A stretch of DNA of 19,992 nt from Xanthocytophaga sp031424975 (GCA_031424975.1 JANPIL010000302.1:1-19992), one strand, 5' to 3'. Shown: positions 13,034-19,991, counted from the first letter of the stretch. The notes: generated by a model from the sequence alone, not told the origin. A program made the numbers and translations.

Positions 13034-13993
13034 ATGTCCGTTCTCGTATTCATAGAAACCGACGAAGGCGCGGTGAAAAAATCATCGCTCGAAGCTGTCG
13101 GCTACGCGGCCGAAGTTGCCAAGATGACTGGCACTACCGCCACCGCCGTGGCCATCGGCCCGATTGCCACCGATGCGCTGGCAATTGCGGGCAGCGTGGG
13201 AGCCGGAAAAATACTGCACGCTACCGACGAACGCCTCAATACGGTGAGCAGCCAAGCCTTCGCCAGCGTGTTGGCGCAAGCCGCCGCCCAGGAAAACGCC
13301 GACATTGTGATTCTGGCCAAGTCGGCATTGGGCGATGCGGTGGCCGCACGGCTGGCCGCCAAACTCAAGGCAGGGTTGGCAGCCAACGTGGTCGAACTGC
13401 CCGATCTGGGCGGCGGCTTCAAGGTAAAACGCAGCATCTACACCGGCAAGGCTTTTGCCATCACCGAAATGACTTCGGCAAAGAAAATTCTGGCCATCAA
13501 GAAAAACGTGTACACACCGCAGGAAACCGGCAACGTGGCTCCCGTGGAAACCTTTGCGCCGACACTGACCGATGCTGACTTTGCCGCCAAAATTACCGGC
13601 ACCGAAAAGGCATCGGGCGAGGTGTCGCTGACCGAAGCCGACATTGTGGTGTCGGGCGGACGCGGTTTGAAAGGCCCCGAAAACTGGAAGATTGTGGAGG
13701 ATCTGGCCCACGCGCTGCACGCGGCTACGGGCTGCTCCAAGCCGGTTTCGGATTTGGGCTGGCGGCCACACCACGAACACGTCGGGCAGACGGGCATCAA
13801 GGTAAGCCCCAACCTATACGTGGCAGTGGGCATTTCGGGAGCCATCCAGCATCTGGCCGGAGTCAATTCGTCCAAGGTGATCGTGGTGATAAATAAAGAC
13901 CCGGAGGCCCCGTTTTTCAAGTCCGCTGATTACGGCATTGTGGGCGATGCGTTTGACGTGCTGCCGCGCCTGACCAAGGCATTGGCGGGGTAG
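13034..13993 (+). CDS. etfA: Electron transfer flavoprotein alpha subunit
   Basis: A 319-residue protein, the usual length for EtfA. The N-terminal domain (about 1-190) has the fold shared with EtfB. The C-terminal FAD-binding domain is clear: SGGRGLKGPENWKI (207-220), a Pro-rich SKPVSDLGW (235-243), GQTG (251-254), SPNLYVAVGISGAIQH (258-273) and INKDPEAPFFKSADYGIVGD (286-305). The heterodimer with EtfB passes electrons from flavin dehydrogenases to the respiratory chain. The start at 13034 (MSVLVFIET) is chosen because the upstream extension is repeat DNA. It is separated from etfB by 635 bp carrying another gene, which is unusual since the two are normally adjacent. Confidence 0.95.
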   Translation: MSVLVFIETDEGAVKKSSLEAVGYAAEVAKMTGTTATAVAIGPIATDALAIAGSVGAGKILHATDERLNTVSSQAFASVLAQAAAQENADIVILAKSALGDAVAARLAAKLKAGLAANVVELPDLGGGFKVKRSIYTGKAFAITEMTSAKKILAIKKNVYTPQETGNVAPVETFAPTLTDADFAAKITGTEKASGEVSLTEADIVVSGGRGLKGPENWKIVEDLAHALHAATGCSKPVSDLGWRPHHEHVGQTGIKVSPNLYVAVGISGAIQHLAGVNSSKVIVVINKDPEAPFFKSADYGIVGDAFDVLPRLTKALAG

Positions 13994-14087
13994 ATAGCCG
14001 CATTAAATGCCGGTACAATTTTTTCTTGTCTGCAAAAAACCATAAACTTGCGGCTTCAAAGCCGTTACCGGGCAAAACACCATTCAA

Positions 14088-14678
14088 GTGGACAAAATTA
14101 AGTTAGAGATATTAGGGTTGTCGTCGAGTCAGTCGCAGTCGGGATCGTTTGCGTTGGTGTTGGGCGAGGAGCGGGGCAACCGGCGTTTGCCCATCATCAT
14201 TGGCATGTTTGAGGCCCAGGCCATTGCCATTGAAATCGAGAAGATTGTTCCCAACCGCCCGATGACCCACGATTTGTTCAAGTCATTTGCGCAATCGTTC
14301 AAGTTTTCGATTCTGGAAATCGTGATTTCAGACCTGCGCGAAGGTGTTTTCTACGCCAAAATCATGTGCAGCGACGGCGTGAAAATGACGGAAGTGGATG
14401 CCCGCCCGTCGGATGCGATTGCCATCGGCCTGCGTTTTGGCGTGCCGATATATACGTTTGAGCCGATATTGTCGGAGGCGGGCATTGTACTTACCGAGCC
14501 TGATGAGGAGGAAACGCTGGTGAGCAAGGAGGAACCCCGGAAATCAACGAAGAAAACGCCCGAGCAGCTCAAGGATGTATCCAACGACCAGCTCCAGGTC
14601 ATGCTTGACGAAGCCTTGGAAAAGGAGGATTATGAACGCGCCGCCAAAATCCGCGATGAAATGAACAAGCGGAACTGA
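14088..14678 (+). CDS. DUF151 bifunctional nuclease family protein with a C-terminal UVR motif
   Basis: A 196-residue protein with a GTG start. Residues 1-135 form the DUF151/BFN domain (KIKLEILGLSSSQSQSGSFALVLGEERGNRRLPIIIG, EAQAIAIEIE, RPMTHDLFKSFAQSF, DARPSDAIAIGLRF). A charged, flexible linker follows (about 137-165). A short helical hairpin at the end (LDEALEKEDYERAAKIRDEMNKR, about 174-196) matches the UVR motif found in UvrB and UvrC. Some plant and bacterial members have been reported to act as nucleases; the cellular role in Bacteroidota is not settled. The BFN plus UVR arrangement is common in this phylum. A Rho-independent terminator follows, so the gene is transcribed alone or as the last gene after etfA (94 bp gap). 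Confidence 0.88.
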   Translation: MDKIKLEILGLSSSQSQSGSFALVLGEERGNRRLPIIIGMFEAQAIAIEIEKIVPNRPMTHDLFKSFAQSFKFSILEIVISDLREGVFYAKIMCSDGVKMTEVDARPSDAIAIGLRFGVPIYTFEPILSEAGIVLTEPDEEETLVSKEEPRKSTKKTPEQLKDVSNDQLQVMLDEALEKEDYERAAKIRDEMNKRN

Positions 14679-14703
14679 GAGCGTAAGCAAACGACAGCAT
14701 AGC

Positions 14704-14738
14704 AAAAAGCCCTTGACACGCAACGCCAAGGGCTTTTT
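14704..14738. terminator. Rho-independent terminator after the DUF151 gene
   Basis: A perfect 12-bp stem (14704-14715 with 14727-14738, AAAAAGCCCTTG/CAAGGGCTTTTT), an 11-nt loop, and T-runs on both strands. It can serve the DUF151 gene (+) and probably also the permease gene (-). Confidence 0.85.
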
Positions 14739-14748
14739 CATGTCCTTC

Positions 14749-14787
14749 CGTTCTTGCCATTCCGACGAAAGAGGAATGACAAGAACG
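14749..14787. repeat. Hairpin repeat of the CATTCCGACGAAAGAGGAATG type
   Basis: Arms 14749-14763 and 14773-14787 pair over 15 bp with one G-T position, around GACGAAAGA. Sequences of this kind (CATTCC-GACGAA-GGAATG) are frequent intergenic repeats in Bacteroidota genomes as far as I recall; that part is from memory, not from this window. Confidence 0.6.
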
Positions 14788-14823
14788 CTTTTCTGGGGAC
14801 TGGTGTCCGTGGACTGTGGACTG

Positions 14824-14856
14824 AAAATAGTATCTTTTTCAACACCCAAACCTACG
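14824..14856 (+). repeat. 33-bp dispersed element, copy 15
   Basis: AAAATAGTATCTTTTTC, then CACCCAAACCTACG. The last bases overlap the stop codon of the permease gene (14852-14854). Confidence 0.75.
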
Positions 14857-16237
14857 CGGCTTTTTCCCGCTTTTTCGTCCCGGCTTTCACAAGGTAGTAA
14901 ATCGGGATGCCAAGCAGCACGATTCCCAGGCCGGGCAGGGTGTATTCGGTCTTGTAAAACAGCAGGCTCACGCAGAAACCCGTGGCCAGCACAATGTACA
15001 GCACCGGCAAAAACGGGTAGCCGACAACGCGGTAGGGGCGGGGCGCGTGGGGCAGGCGGCGGCGCAAGATGAACACGCCGATAATGGTGAGGATGTAGAA
15101 GAATATCACCGCAAACATCACGTAGTTGAGCAAACTGCCATACGAGCCGCTCAATGCCAGTCCGCACGCCCACACGCACTGAAACACCAGCGCGTTGGCG
15201 GGCACGCCGTTGCGGTTGAGGCGGGCGGCCTGCCTGAAAAACAGCCCGTCCGTTGCCATGGCGTAGTAAACCCTGCCGCCCGCCAAAATCAGTCCGTTGA
15301 TGCAGCCGAACGTGGAAACCATGACCATGGCGGCAATGAAATACGCCCCCGACGTGCCAATCAGCTTTTCCATGAGGGTTGTGGCAACGCGTTCGTTGGG
15401 GGCGTTCTGGATTTCGGCCAGCGACAGGTTGCTCACATACACCAAGTTGATGAAAATATAGATCAGGCTCACCGCCGCCGTACCCATGAACAGCGACAGC
15501 GGCAGGTTGCGCTGCGGGTTCTTGACTTCACCGGCCGTGAAAGTGATGTTGTTCCACGCGTCAGACGAGAACAGCGAGCCAACCATCGCCGAAAACAAAA
15601 GGCCCGTCAAGGCCAGCGGCGTGAGGTCAGGGCGGCTGAACTGCCAGTCAATGGCAACGGATTGAGGGCGGTTGAAGAGGGCGTAAACGCCCAGCCCGAT
15701 GAGCAGCAACAACGAGCCGATTTTGGCAAACGTGAACAGGTTCTGTACCAAGGCCCCGGTCTTGATGCTCCGGAAATTGAGTGCGGTCAGCAATAGTATG
15801 CAGGAAATTGCCAAAACCTGCTGCGTGGAAATTTTCAGGAATCCCACTGAAATCAGGTAATTATCGGCGGCGATGGCCGGGAAAAAGAAGCCCGTGAACT
15901 TGGCGAACGCCACGCCCACCGCCGCAATGGTGCCCGTCTGGATGACGGCAAACAGCGTCCAGCCGTACATGAACGCCACCAGCGGGTTGTAGGCTTCTTT
16001 CAGGTACACGTATTGTCCGCCCGCCTGCGGCATCATCGCGGCCAACTCGCCGTAGCACAAGGCTCCCGAAACGGTGATGATACCCGACAGCACCCAGGCC
16101 AGCATCAGCAATCCCGGCGACTCCAGCTCGCGGGCCATGCCCGCCGCCACAATGAAAATGCCCGAACCAATCATGGAACCCATGATGAGCATCGTGGAAT
16201 CCAGCAGGTTGAGCGATTTCTTGGGCGTTTCGGGCAT
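14852..16237 (-). CDS. APC superfamily amino-acid permease (LAT-like)
   Basis: A 461-residue integral membrane protein with about twelve hydrophobic helices. The first helix carries the APC signature GSMIGSGIF (20-28), followed by the conserved GELAAMMPQAGGQYVYLKEAY block of helix 2-3, and a middle FSSDAWNNITFTAGEVKNPQRNLP stretch (helix 6 and after) typical of the LAT/SteT branch. It should take up or exchange neutral amino acids at the inner membrane; specificity cannot be read. The C-terminus is Lys/Arg-rich. I chose the start at 16237 (MPETPKKSLNLLDS), just before helix 1. The longer frame to 16324 adds a Pro/Asn-rich segment from intergenic repeats. Its stop codon lies in a 33-bp element. 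Confidence 0.9.
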   Translation of the reverse strand: MPETPKKSLNLLDSTMLIMGSMIGSGIFIVAAGMARELESPGLLMLAWVLSGIITVSGALCYGELAAMMPQAGGQYVYLKEAYNPLVAFMYGWTLFAVIQTGTIAAVGVAFAKFTGFFFPAIAADNYLISVGFLKISTQQVLAISCILLLTALNFRSIKTGALVQNLFTFAKIGSLLLLIGLGVYALFNRPQSVAIDWQFSRPDLTPLALTGLLFSAMVGSLFSSDAWNNITFTAGEVKNPQRNLPLSLFMGTAAVSLIYIFINLVYVSNLSLAEIQNAPNERVATTLMEKLIGTSGAYFIAAMVMVSTFGCINGLILAGGRVYYAMATDGLFFRQAARLNRNGVPANALVFQCVWACGLALSGSYGSLLNYVMFAVIFFYILTIIGVFILRRRLPHAPRPYRVVGYPFLPVLYIVLATGFCVSLLFYKTEYTLPGLGIVLLGIPIYYLVKAGTKKREKAA

Positions 16238-16377
16238 ATGGCAATTTAGAATGTTGAATGATGGAATGAGTGAATTGGGCCACTGACCTCGGTTTTGAGC
16301 GTAAAGCGTAGCGGGACTTTCCAAGTCCAGCGGGATGGGCGGCGGTCGGTACGCAAGAATCTCCGTTTCGGCATATT

Positions 16378-16417
16378 CAAAACCTGCGGTTTTGGCACAA
16401 GCTGAAGCGTGTGCTAC
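16378..16417 (-). repeat. 40-bp repeat, copy 2
   Basis: The exact inverted copy of 12906-12945, ending three bases before the menB stop codon (16421-16423). Confidence 0.85.
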
Positions 16418-16420
16418 CGC

Positions 16421-17239
16421 TTACGGGAATTTCGGGAATTTCTTGAAATCGGGTTTGCGCTTTTCCACGTAGGCGTTGCGGCCTTCCTTGGCTTCCTCGC
16501 TCAGGTAATAAAGCAGCGTGGCGTTGCCCGCCAGTTCTTGGATGCCCGCCTGCCCGTCCAGTTCGGCATTAAACGACGACTTGATCATCCGCAGCGCAAT
16601 CGGGCTTTTCTCCAGTATTTTGCGGCACCATTCCACCGTGGTTTCCTCCAGTTTGTCCAGCGGCACCACCTTGTTTACCAAGCCCATCGCCAAGGCTTCC
16701 TGCGCGTCGTATTTATCGCACAAGTACCAGATTTCGCGGGCTTTTTTCTGGCCTACCACCCGCGCCAGATACGACGCGCCGAAGCCACCGTCAAAACTGC
16801 CCACCACCGGGCCGGTCTGCCCAAACTGGGCATTGTCGGCGGCGATGGAAAGGTCACAAACCACGTGCAGCACGTGTCCGCCGCCAATGGCGTAGCCCGC
16901 CACCATCGCAATCACGGGTTTCGGTATCGAACGTATTTGCCGCTGCAAATCCAGCACGTTGAGACGCGGAACCTGGTCTTCGCCCACGTAGCCGCCGTGG
17001 CCGCGCACACTCTGGTCGCCGCCGCTGCAAAACGCATGGGGGCCTTCGCCGGTCAGCACCACCACACCAATGGCCGTGTTGTCGCGGCAGTGGTTCATGG
17101 CCTCAATCATTTCCTGCACGGTCAGCGGCGTGAAGGCGTTGCGTTTGTGCGGCCGGTTGATGGTGATTTTGGCGATGCCTTCAAAAAAATCAAATTTGAT
17201 TTCGCGGTATTCCTTGATGGTTTCCCAAGCGTAAGTCAT
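16421..17239 (-). CDS. menB: 1,4-dihydroxy-2-naphthoyl-CoA synthase
   Basis: A 272-residue crotonase-fold enzyme that converts o-succinylbenzoyl-CoA to 1,4-dihydroxy-2-naphthoyl-CoA, a ring-closing step of menaquinone synthesis in the cytoplasm. Diagnostic MenB blocks are present: NRPHKRNAFTPLTVQEM (28-44), FCSGGDQ (70-76), the oxyanion-hole loop AGYAIGGGH (114-122), QTGPVVGSFDGGFG (141-154), REIWYLCDKYDAQEALAMGLVN, and the C-terminal EEAKEGRNAYVEKRKPDFKKFPKFP typical of true MenB rather than general enoyl-CoA hydratases. No other men gene is in the window. The start at 17239 matches the family N-terminus. A 33-bp element begins four bases upstream of the start, so the leader is repeat-derived. 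Confidence 0.95.
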   Translation of the reverse strand: MTYAWETIKEYREIKFDFFEGIAKITINRPHKRNAFTPLTVQEMIEAMNHCRDNTAIGVVVLTGEGPHAFCSGGDQSVRGHGGYVGEDQVPRLNVLDLQRQIRSIPKPVIAMVAGYAIGGGHVLHVVCDLSIAADNAQFGQTGPVVGSFDGGFGASYLARVVGQKKAREIWYLCDKYDAQEALAMGLVNKVVPLDKLEETTVEWCRKILEKSPIALRMIKSSFNAELDGQAGIQELAGNATLLYYLSEEAKEGRNAYVEKRKPDFKKFPKFP

Positions 17240-17243
17240 GGAC

Positions 17244-17276
17244 AGGAGGTTTGAGGTTTTGGAAAGATACTATTTT
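17244..17276 (-). repeat. 33-bp dispersed element, copy 16
   Basis: The AAAATAGTATCTTTCC end is perfect. The other end is altered (read on plus as AGGAGGTTTGAGG). It lies immediately upstream of menB and ends exactly 132 bp before the end of copy 17. Confidence 0.75.
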
Positions 17277-17280
17277 GCCT

Positions 17281-17369
17281 TGAATCGCCTGCCTGTACGG
17301 ATGCCACAGATTGCACGGATGCTTTTTTTATCCGCGTAATCGATGCCATCCGCGAATATCAGCGATTCA
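17281..17369. repeat. Imperfect hairpin repeat (CACAGATTGCACGGATG type)
   Basis: Outer arms TGAATCGC (17281-17288) and GCGATTCA (17362-17369) enclose an imperfect 23-bp inverted repeat (17298-17320 with 17330-17352, roughly three quarters matching) with a T-rich loop. It fills the spacer between two direct 33-bp elements. Confidence 0.6.
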
Positions 17370-17375
17370 GACAAA

Positions 17376-17408
17376 GACGGGTTTGGGCATTTCAAAAGAT
17401 ACTATTTT
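17376..17408 (-). repeat. 33-bp dispersed element, copy 17
   Basis: A near-consensus copy (plus strand GACGGGTTTGGGC at one end, GATACTATTTT at the other), in the same orientation as copy 16. Confidence 0.85.
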
Positions 17409-17530
17409 CATTTCCGCGTTCCCGGCGTTCAGTCGTGGCCAAAATTAACTGCCTGTCCGCGATTTGCAAGCGCGTTGTTGCTCGTGGATGCGGCTTTATA
17501 CCCGCAAATGAATTTTTTTTATTTTTTATT

Positions 17531-17563
17531 TTTGATACAAGTATCTGATAATCAGTATTTTAA
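17531..17563 (+). promoter_or_regulatory. Candidate promoter with dyads in the spacer, ferritin-like pair
   Basis: TTTG at 17531-17534 and TATTTTAA at 17556-17563 are 21 bp apart; the second box matches only 6 of 8 positions. The spacer holds two dyads in a row, GATAC-AA-GTATC (17534-17545) and CTGAT-A-ATCAG (17545-17555), which could bind a regulator. The distance to the gene is about 160 bp, so a long leader would be implied. Confidence 0.25.
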
Positions 17564-17725
17564 AACTGAAATCCGGTTTCATTTTCCATAGCTTGCCTCA
17601 GTTTTCATTCCGCAACAAATCCGTTTCCCGCCGGGTGCGCGTAGGTATGCCAAAGACGCGCGTTTCAAGTTTGCCTTTGGCACACGAACGGGTAGTCAAA
17701 TTTCCAACCAAATTCAATTAAAACC

Positions 17726-18442
17726 ATGTCAAAAATCATTGTTCCTGAACTCAAGGAGAAAAATCCTGACAGCGGAATGCTTGTGCCCATGGGGCGTACC
17801 GCATTCCTGAAGTACCTCGGCGTTTCGGCGGCGGTGACCGCCCTGACTATCACGGGCTGCAAAGAAGACGACCCAAATCCCTCCATGCAGGGCGTTGACC
17901 TGGGCAGCGGCGACTTTGGCATTCTTAATTATGCTTACGCATTGGAACAATTGGAAGCCGCGTTCTACTTGCAGGTCATTGCCACCAAATACTCGGGCAT
18001 GAATGCCGCAGAGGAGAAAATACTGACCGAAATCCGCGACCATGAAGTGTTGCACCGCGATTTCCTGAAGGCTGCCTTGGGCACCAACGCCATCCCCGCC
18101 TTGGAAGTGGACTTCAGTTCAATCAACTTCGGCAACCGCGCCAGTGTGCTGGGTACTGCCAAAGTGTTTGAAGATTTGGGTGTTGCGGCATATAATGGAG
18201 CCGGACAATTGATTGCCGATGCAAACTACCTGCTTATCGCCGGCAAGATTGTTTCGGTGGAGGCTCGCCACGCGGCTGCTATCCGCGACTTGCTCAACCC
18301 GTTCTCCGTTGATTTCTCCGGCGATGACGTGGTAGTGCCCGCCAATGGTTTGGACGGTGCCAAAAGCCCCGCCGATGTATTGATGGCTGCCAAGACGTTC
18401 ATTAAAACCGCCATCAACTTCAGTAATCTCCCAAAAAACTAA
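17726..18442 (+). CDS. Exported ferritin-like domain protein with a lipobox
   Basis: A 238-residue protein of the Ferritin_2-like group. Residues 24-45 form an export signal (GRTAFLKYLGVSAAVTALTITGC) ending in a lipobox-like ITGC with Cys45, preceded by an unusually long N-terminal stretch of 23 residues. The four-helix domain (about 62-190) carries possible di-iron ligands: Glu74 or Glu77, Glu107 and His110 (HEVLH), Glu149, and Glu179 with His182 (EARH). It is probably a lipoprotein facing the periplasm. Its role could be iron or oxidative-stress related, but members of this group, including plant desiccation-related proteins, are poorly characterised. The downstream homologous gene starts 35 bp later, so the two form an operon. 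Confidence 0.82.
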   Translation: MSKIIVPELKEKNPDSGMLVPMGRTAFLKYLGVSAAVTALTITGCKEDDPNPSMQGVDLGSGDFGILNYAYALEQLEAAFYLQVIATKYSGMNAAEEKILTEIRDHEVLHRDFLKAALGTNAIPALEVDFSSINFGNRASVLGTAKVFEDLGVAAYNGAGQLIADANYLLIAGKIVSVEARHAAAIRDLLNPFSVDFSGDDVVVPANGLDGAKSPADVLMAAKTFIKTAINFSNLPKN

Positions 18443-18477
18443 TATACACGCAAGAACCAACATAAACACCTAAAATC

Positions 18478-19266
18478 ATGAACATATTCAAGCTTGTGCG
18501 GGACATTGAAAAAATAGATCCCGAAGTGTATGACCGTCTGGATTCCCGGCGTGCAATGTTTAAAGGAGCCGGTAAGGTCGGTTTGAAAATAGCCGCCGCC
18601 GCCGTGCCGTTTGCCATGGGCGGTATGTTCAGCAAGGCATACGGACAATCGGCCAGCGGCATTGCCGATGTGCTCAACTTCGCCCTGACGCTGGAATATC
18701 TGGAAGATGACTTCTACACCAAGGGCTTGGCTGCTGCCGGCCTGATTCCCGCCGACCGTAGGGCGATTTTCCAGCAAATCAGCAAGCACGAAACGGCTCA
18801 CGTGAAGTTTCTGCAAGACACGCTGAAAGCCTTGAACGCAACTGCCGTTGCCAAGCCGATGTTTGATTTTACGGCGGGCGGCGCGTTTGCCGATGTATTT
18901 AGCAACTACACAACCTTTCTGGCACTTTCGCAGGCGTTTGAAGACACCGGCGTGCGGGCTTACAAAGGCCAGGCAGGCAACCTGATCAGCAACAATGCGG
19001 TGCTGACGGCGGCCTTGCAAATCCACTCGGTTGAGGCACGCCACGCCTCCATGGTGCGCCGCTTGCGTGCGCAGCAGGGTTGGGTGAACCTCAATGAGGC
19101 CAGCGGACTACCCGCCGCCATTTATGCCGGTGAGGAAAACACGACGCAGGGCGGCGTGAATGTGACCACGCTCGGTGCGTCGGCGGCCATTGCCAGCCAA
19201 GCATTCGACGAGGCCCTGACCAAAGACCAAGTGCTGGCCATTGCCACGCCATTCATCAAGGCGTAA
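18478..19266 (+). CDS. Exported ferritin-like domain protein with a Tat-type signal
   Basis: A 262-residue paralogue of the preceding gene. Residues 23-56 carry a twin-arginine-like motif and hydrophobic stretch (SRRAMFKGAG, then GLKIAAAAVPFAMGG, then AYGQ), so it may be exported folded by Tat with its metal. The ferritin-like domain (about 60-200) has Glu73 or Glu76, Glu105 and His108 (HETAH), Glu155, and Glu186 with His189 (EARH), in the same order as its neighbour. A C-terminal extension (about 200-262) is rich in Ala, Thr and Asn. The pair of adjacent genes suggests the two proteins work together, perhaps as a hetero-oligomer; this is inference. A strong terminator follows the stop. Confidence 0.83.
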   Translation: MNIFKLVRDIEKIDPEVYDRLDSRRAMFKGAGKVGLKIAAAAVPFAMGGMFSKAYGQSASGIADVLNFALTLEYLEDDFYTKGLAAAGLIPADRRAIFQQISKHETAHVKFLQDTLKALNATAVAKPMFDFTAGGAFADVFSNYTTFLALSQAFEDTGVRAYKGQAGNLISNNAVLTAALQIHSVEARHASMVRRLRAQQGWVNLNEASGLPAAIYAGEENTTQGGVNVTTLGASAAIASQAFDEALTKDQVLAIATPFIKA

Positions 19267-19286
19267 GTTTGTTTTGGTTACCATGC

Positions 19287-19324
19287 AAAACCCCGCTGAC
19301 TTTACAGGTCAGCGGGGTTTTTTG
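19287..19324 (+). terminator. Rho-independent terminator of the ferritin-like operon
   Basis: A perfect 14-bp stem (19287-19300 with 19308-19321, AAAACCCCGCTGAC/GTCAGCGGGGTTTT), a 7-nt loop and a T-run. It is located 20 bp after the stop codon. Confidence 0.92.
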
Positions 19325-19325
19325 T

Positions 19326-19345
19326 TTTGGTGGGATACTGTTTCT
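19326..19345 (-). repeat. Degenerate remnant of the 33-bp element
   Basis: Plus strand GTTTTGGTGGGATACTGTTT resembles the GGGATACTATTT end of copy 9. Only about 20 bp are recognisable, so it may be chance. Confidence 0.35.
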
Positions 19346-19453
19346 CAAATGTTTTCTTGGCAAAGACGGTCTTCCCTATTTTGTTTACTGTTGCCAAGGA
19401 TAATGAATGGATATTTCTCGTACCAACAAGATAAAACCCCGGAATTCGAAATG

Positions 19454-19486
19454 ATGGGGTTTCATGATTTTAAAAGATAGTATTTT
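19454..19486 (-). repeat. 33-bp dispersed element, copy 18 (diverged)
   Basis: ATGGGGTTT at one end and AAAAGATAGTATTTT at the other, with a C-to-G change relative to the usual GATACTATTTT. The length is still 33 bp. Confidence 0.55.
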
Positions 19487-19787
19487 TCCAAGCGGTTTTA
19501 AACCGCACCTTCATGTTGCCCCCGAATAGCTTCTTTGGCTCAGGGCATGAAGTGGGGATTATGAGCCAACGAACAGGGCCTGGCGTTGTTGGGGGATTTG
19601 AAAAACGTCTGCCCGGAACCGCTGCTGATTGAAAATATGTAGTTGAAGTTATTTACAAAAGTTCAGCGATGTACGTGCTGCCCGAACAAAAGCTGAACAG
19701 AATTACAAATGCTCATTATTATTCCGTCTGCCCAACTTGCACAAAACCCAATGTTAGTGGTTCGTTGCTTTTTCTCACAATTAGTTT

Positions 19788-19991
19788 TCAAGTCGAATGT
19801 TTTTTGTGTCCTTTCAAGTGCAAAAATGTTGCAATAAGAAAGCCAATCCCTGCAATTAAAGTTACATAGGGTAACAACTTTTTACCTTCTTGAAAGTAAA
19901 CATAGGTTGTCAAGAATAAAGCGATACTCTCGAAGAGATGTATAATTAATTCTAACAATAAATGTGGCTTATTTGAGATTTTTATAAAAAT
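19788..19991 (-). CDS. C-terminal part of a small membrane protein (partial)
   Basis: An open frame enters from the right edge and ends at a TGA (19788-19790), giving 67 residues without any methionine, so the start lies outside. It contains two hydrophobic segments (LLLELIIHLFESIALFLTTYVYF and LLPYVTLIAGIGFLIATFLHL) joined by QEGKK and ending in a basic tail KGHKKHST. This pattern fits a small multi-pass inner-membrane protein of unknown function. The region is AT-richer than most of the window. I do not recognise the family. Confidence 0.6.
   Translation of the reverse strand: MFIKISNKPHLLLELIIHLFESIALFLTTYVYFQEGKKLLPYVTLIAGIGFLIATFLHLKGHKKHST

Larger units (their letters stand above)
17240..17725. 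other. Gene-free divergent region between menB and the ferritin-like pair
   Basis: No gene is supported in these 486 bases. The left half holds two 33-bp elements around a hairpin repeat. The right half contains an AT-rich tract near 17510-17570 with two small dyads, and a CAAAGACGCGCG / CGTTTC / GCCTTTGG stretch near 17650-17680 that probably belongs to the ferritin-gene leader. Confidence 0.7.
19267..19787. other. Gene-free stretch after the ferritin-like pair
   Basis: No gene is supported in these 521 bases. After the terminator come a degenerate and a clearer 33-bp element, a small hairpin GCGGTTT-T-AAACCGC (19493-19507), and a short GC-richer patch (about 19510-19640) with only brief open frames, possibly a decayed coding fragment. 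AT-rich sequence follows to the right. Confidence 0.6.

Noticed and set aside
15785..15800. CAATAGTATGCAGG inside the permease gene as a 33-bp copy
   Set aside because: A short chance match within a well-conserved membrane-protein gene; no second end.
19510..19640. Possible gene fragment with short frames (for example GLALLGDLKNVCPEPLLIEN)
   Set aside because: Too short and interrupted by stops in all frames to support a pseudogene call; kept only as a note in the gene-free stretch.
19669..19869. 66-aa plus-strand open frame near the right edge
   Set aside because: It overlaps the antisense membrane-protein frame, which has better hydrophobic pattern, and shows no recognisable motif.
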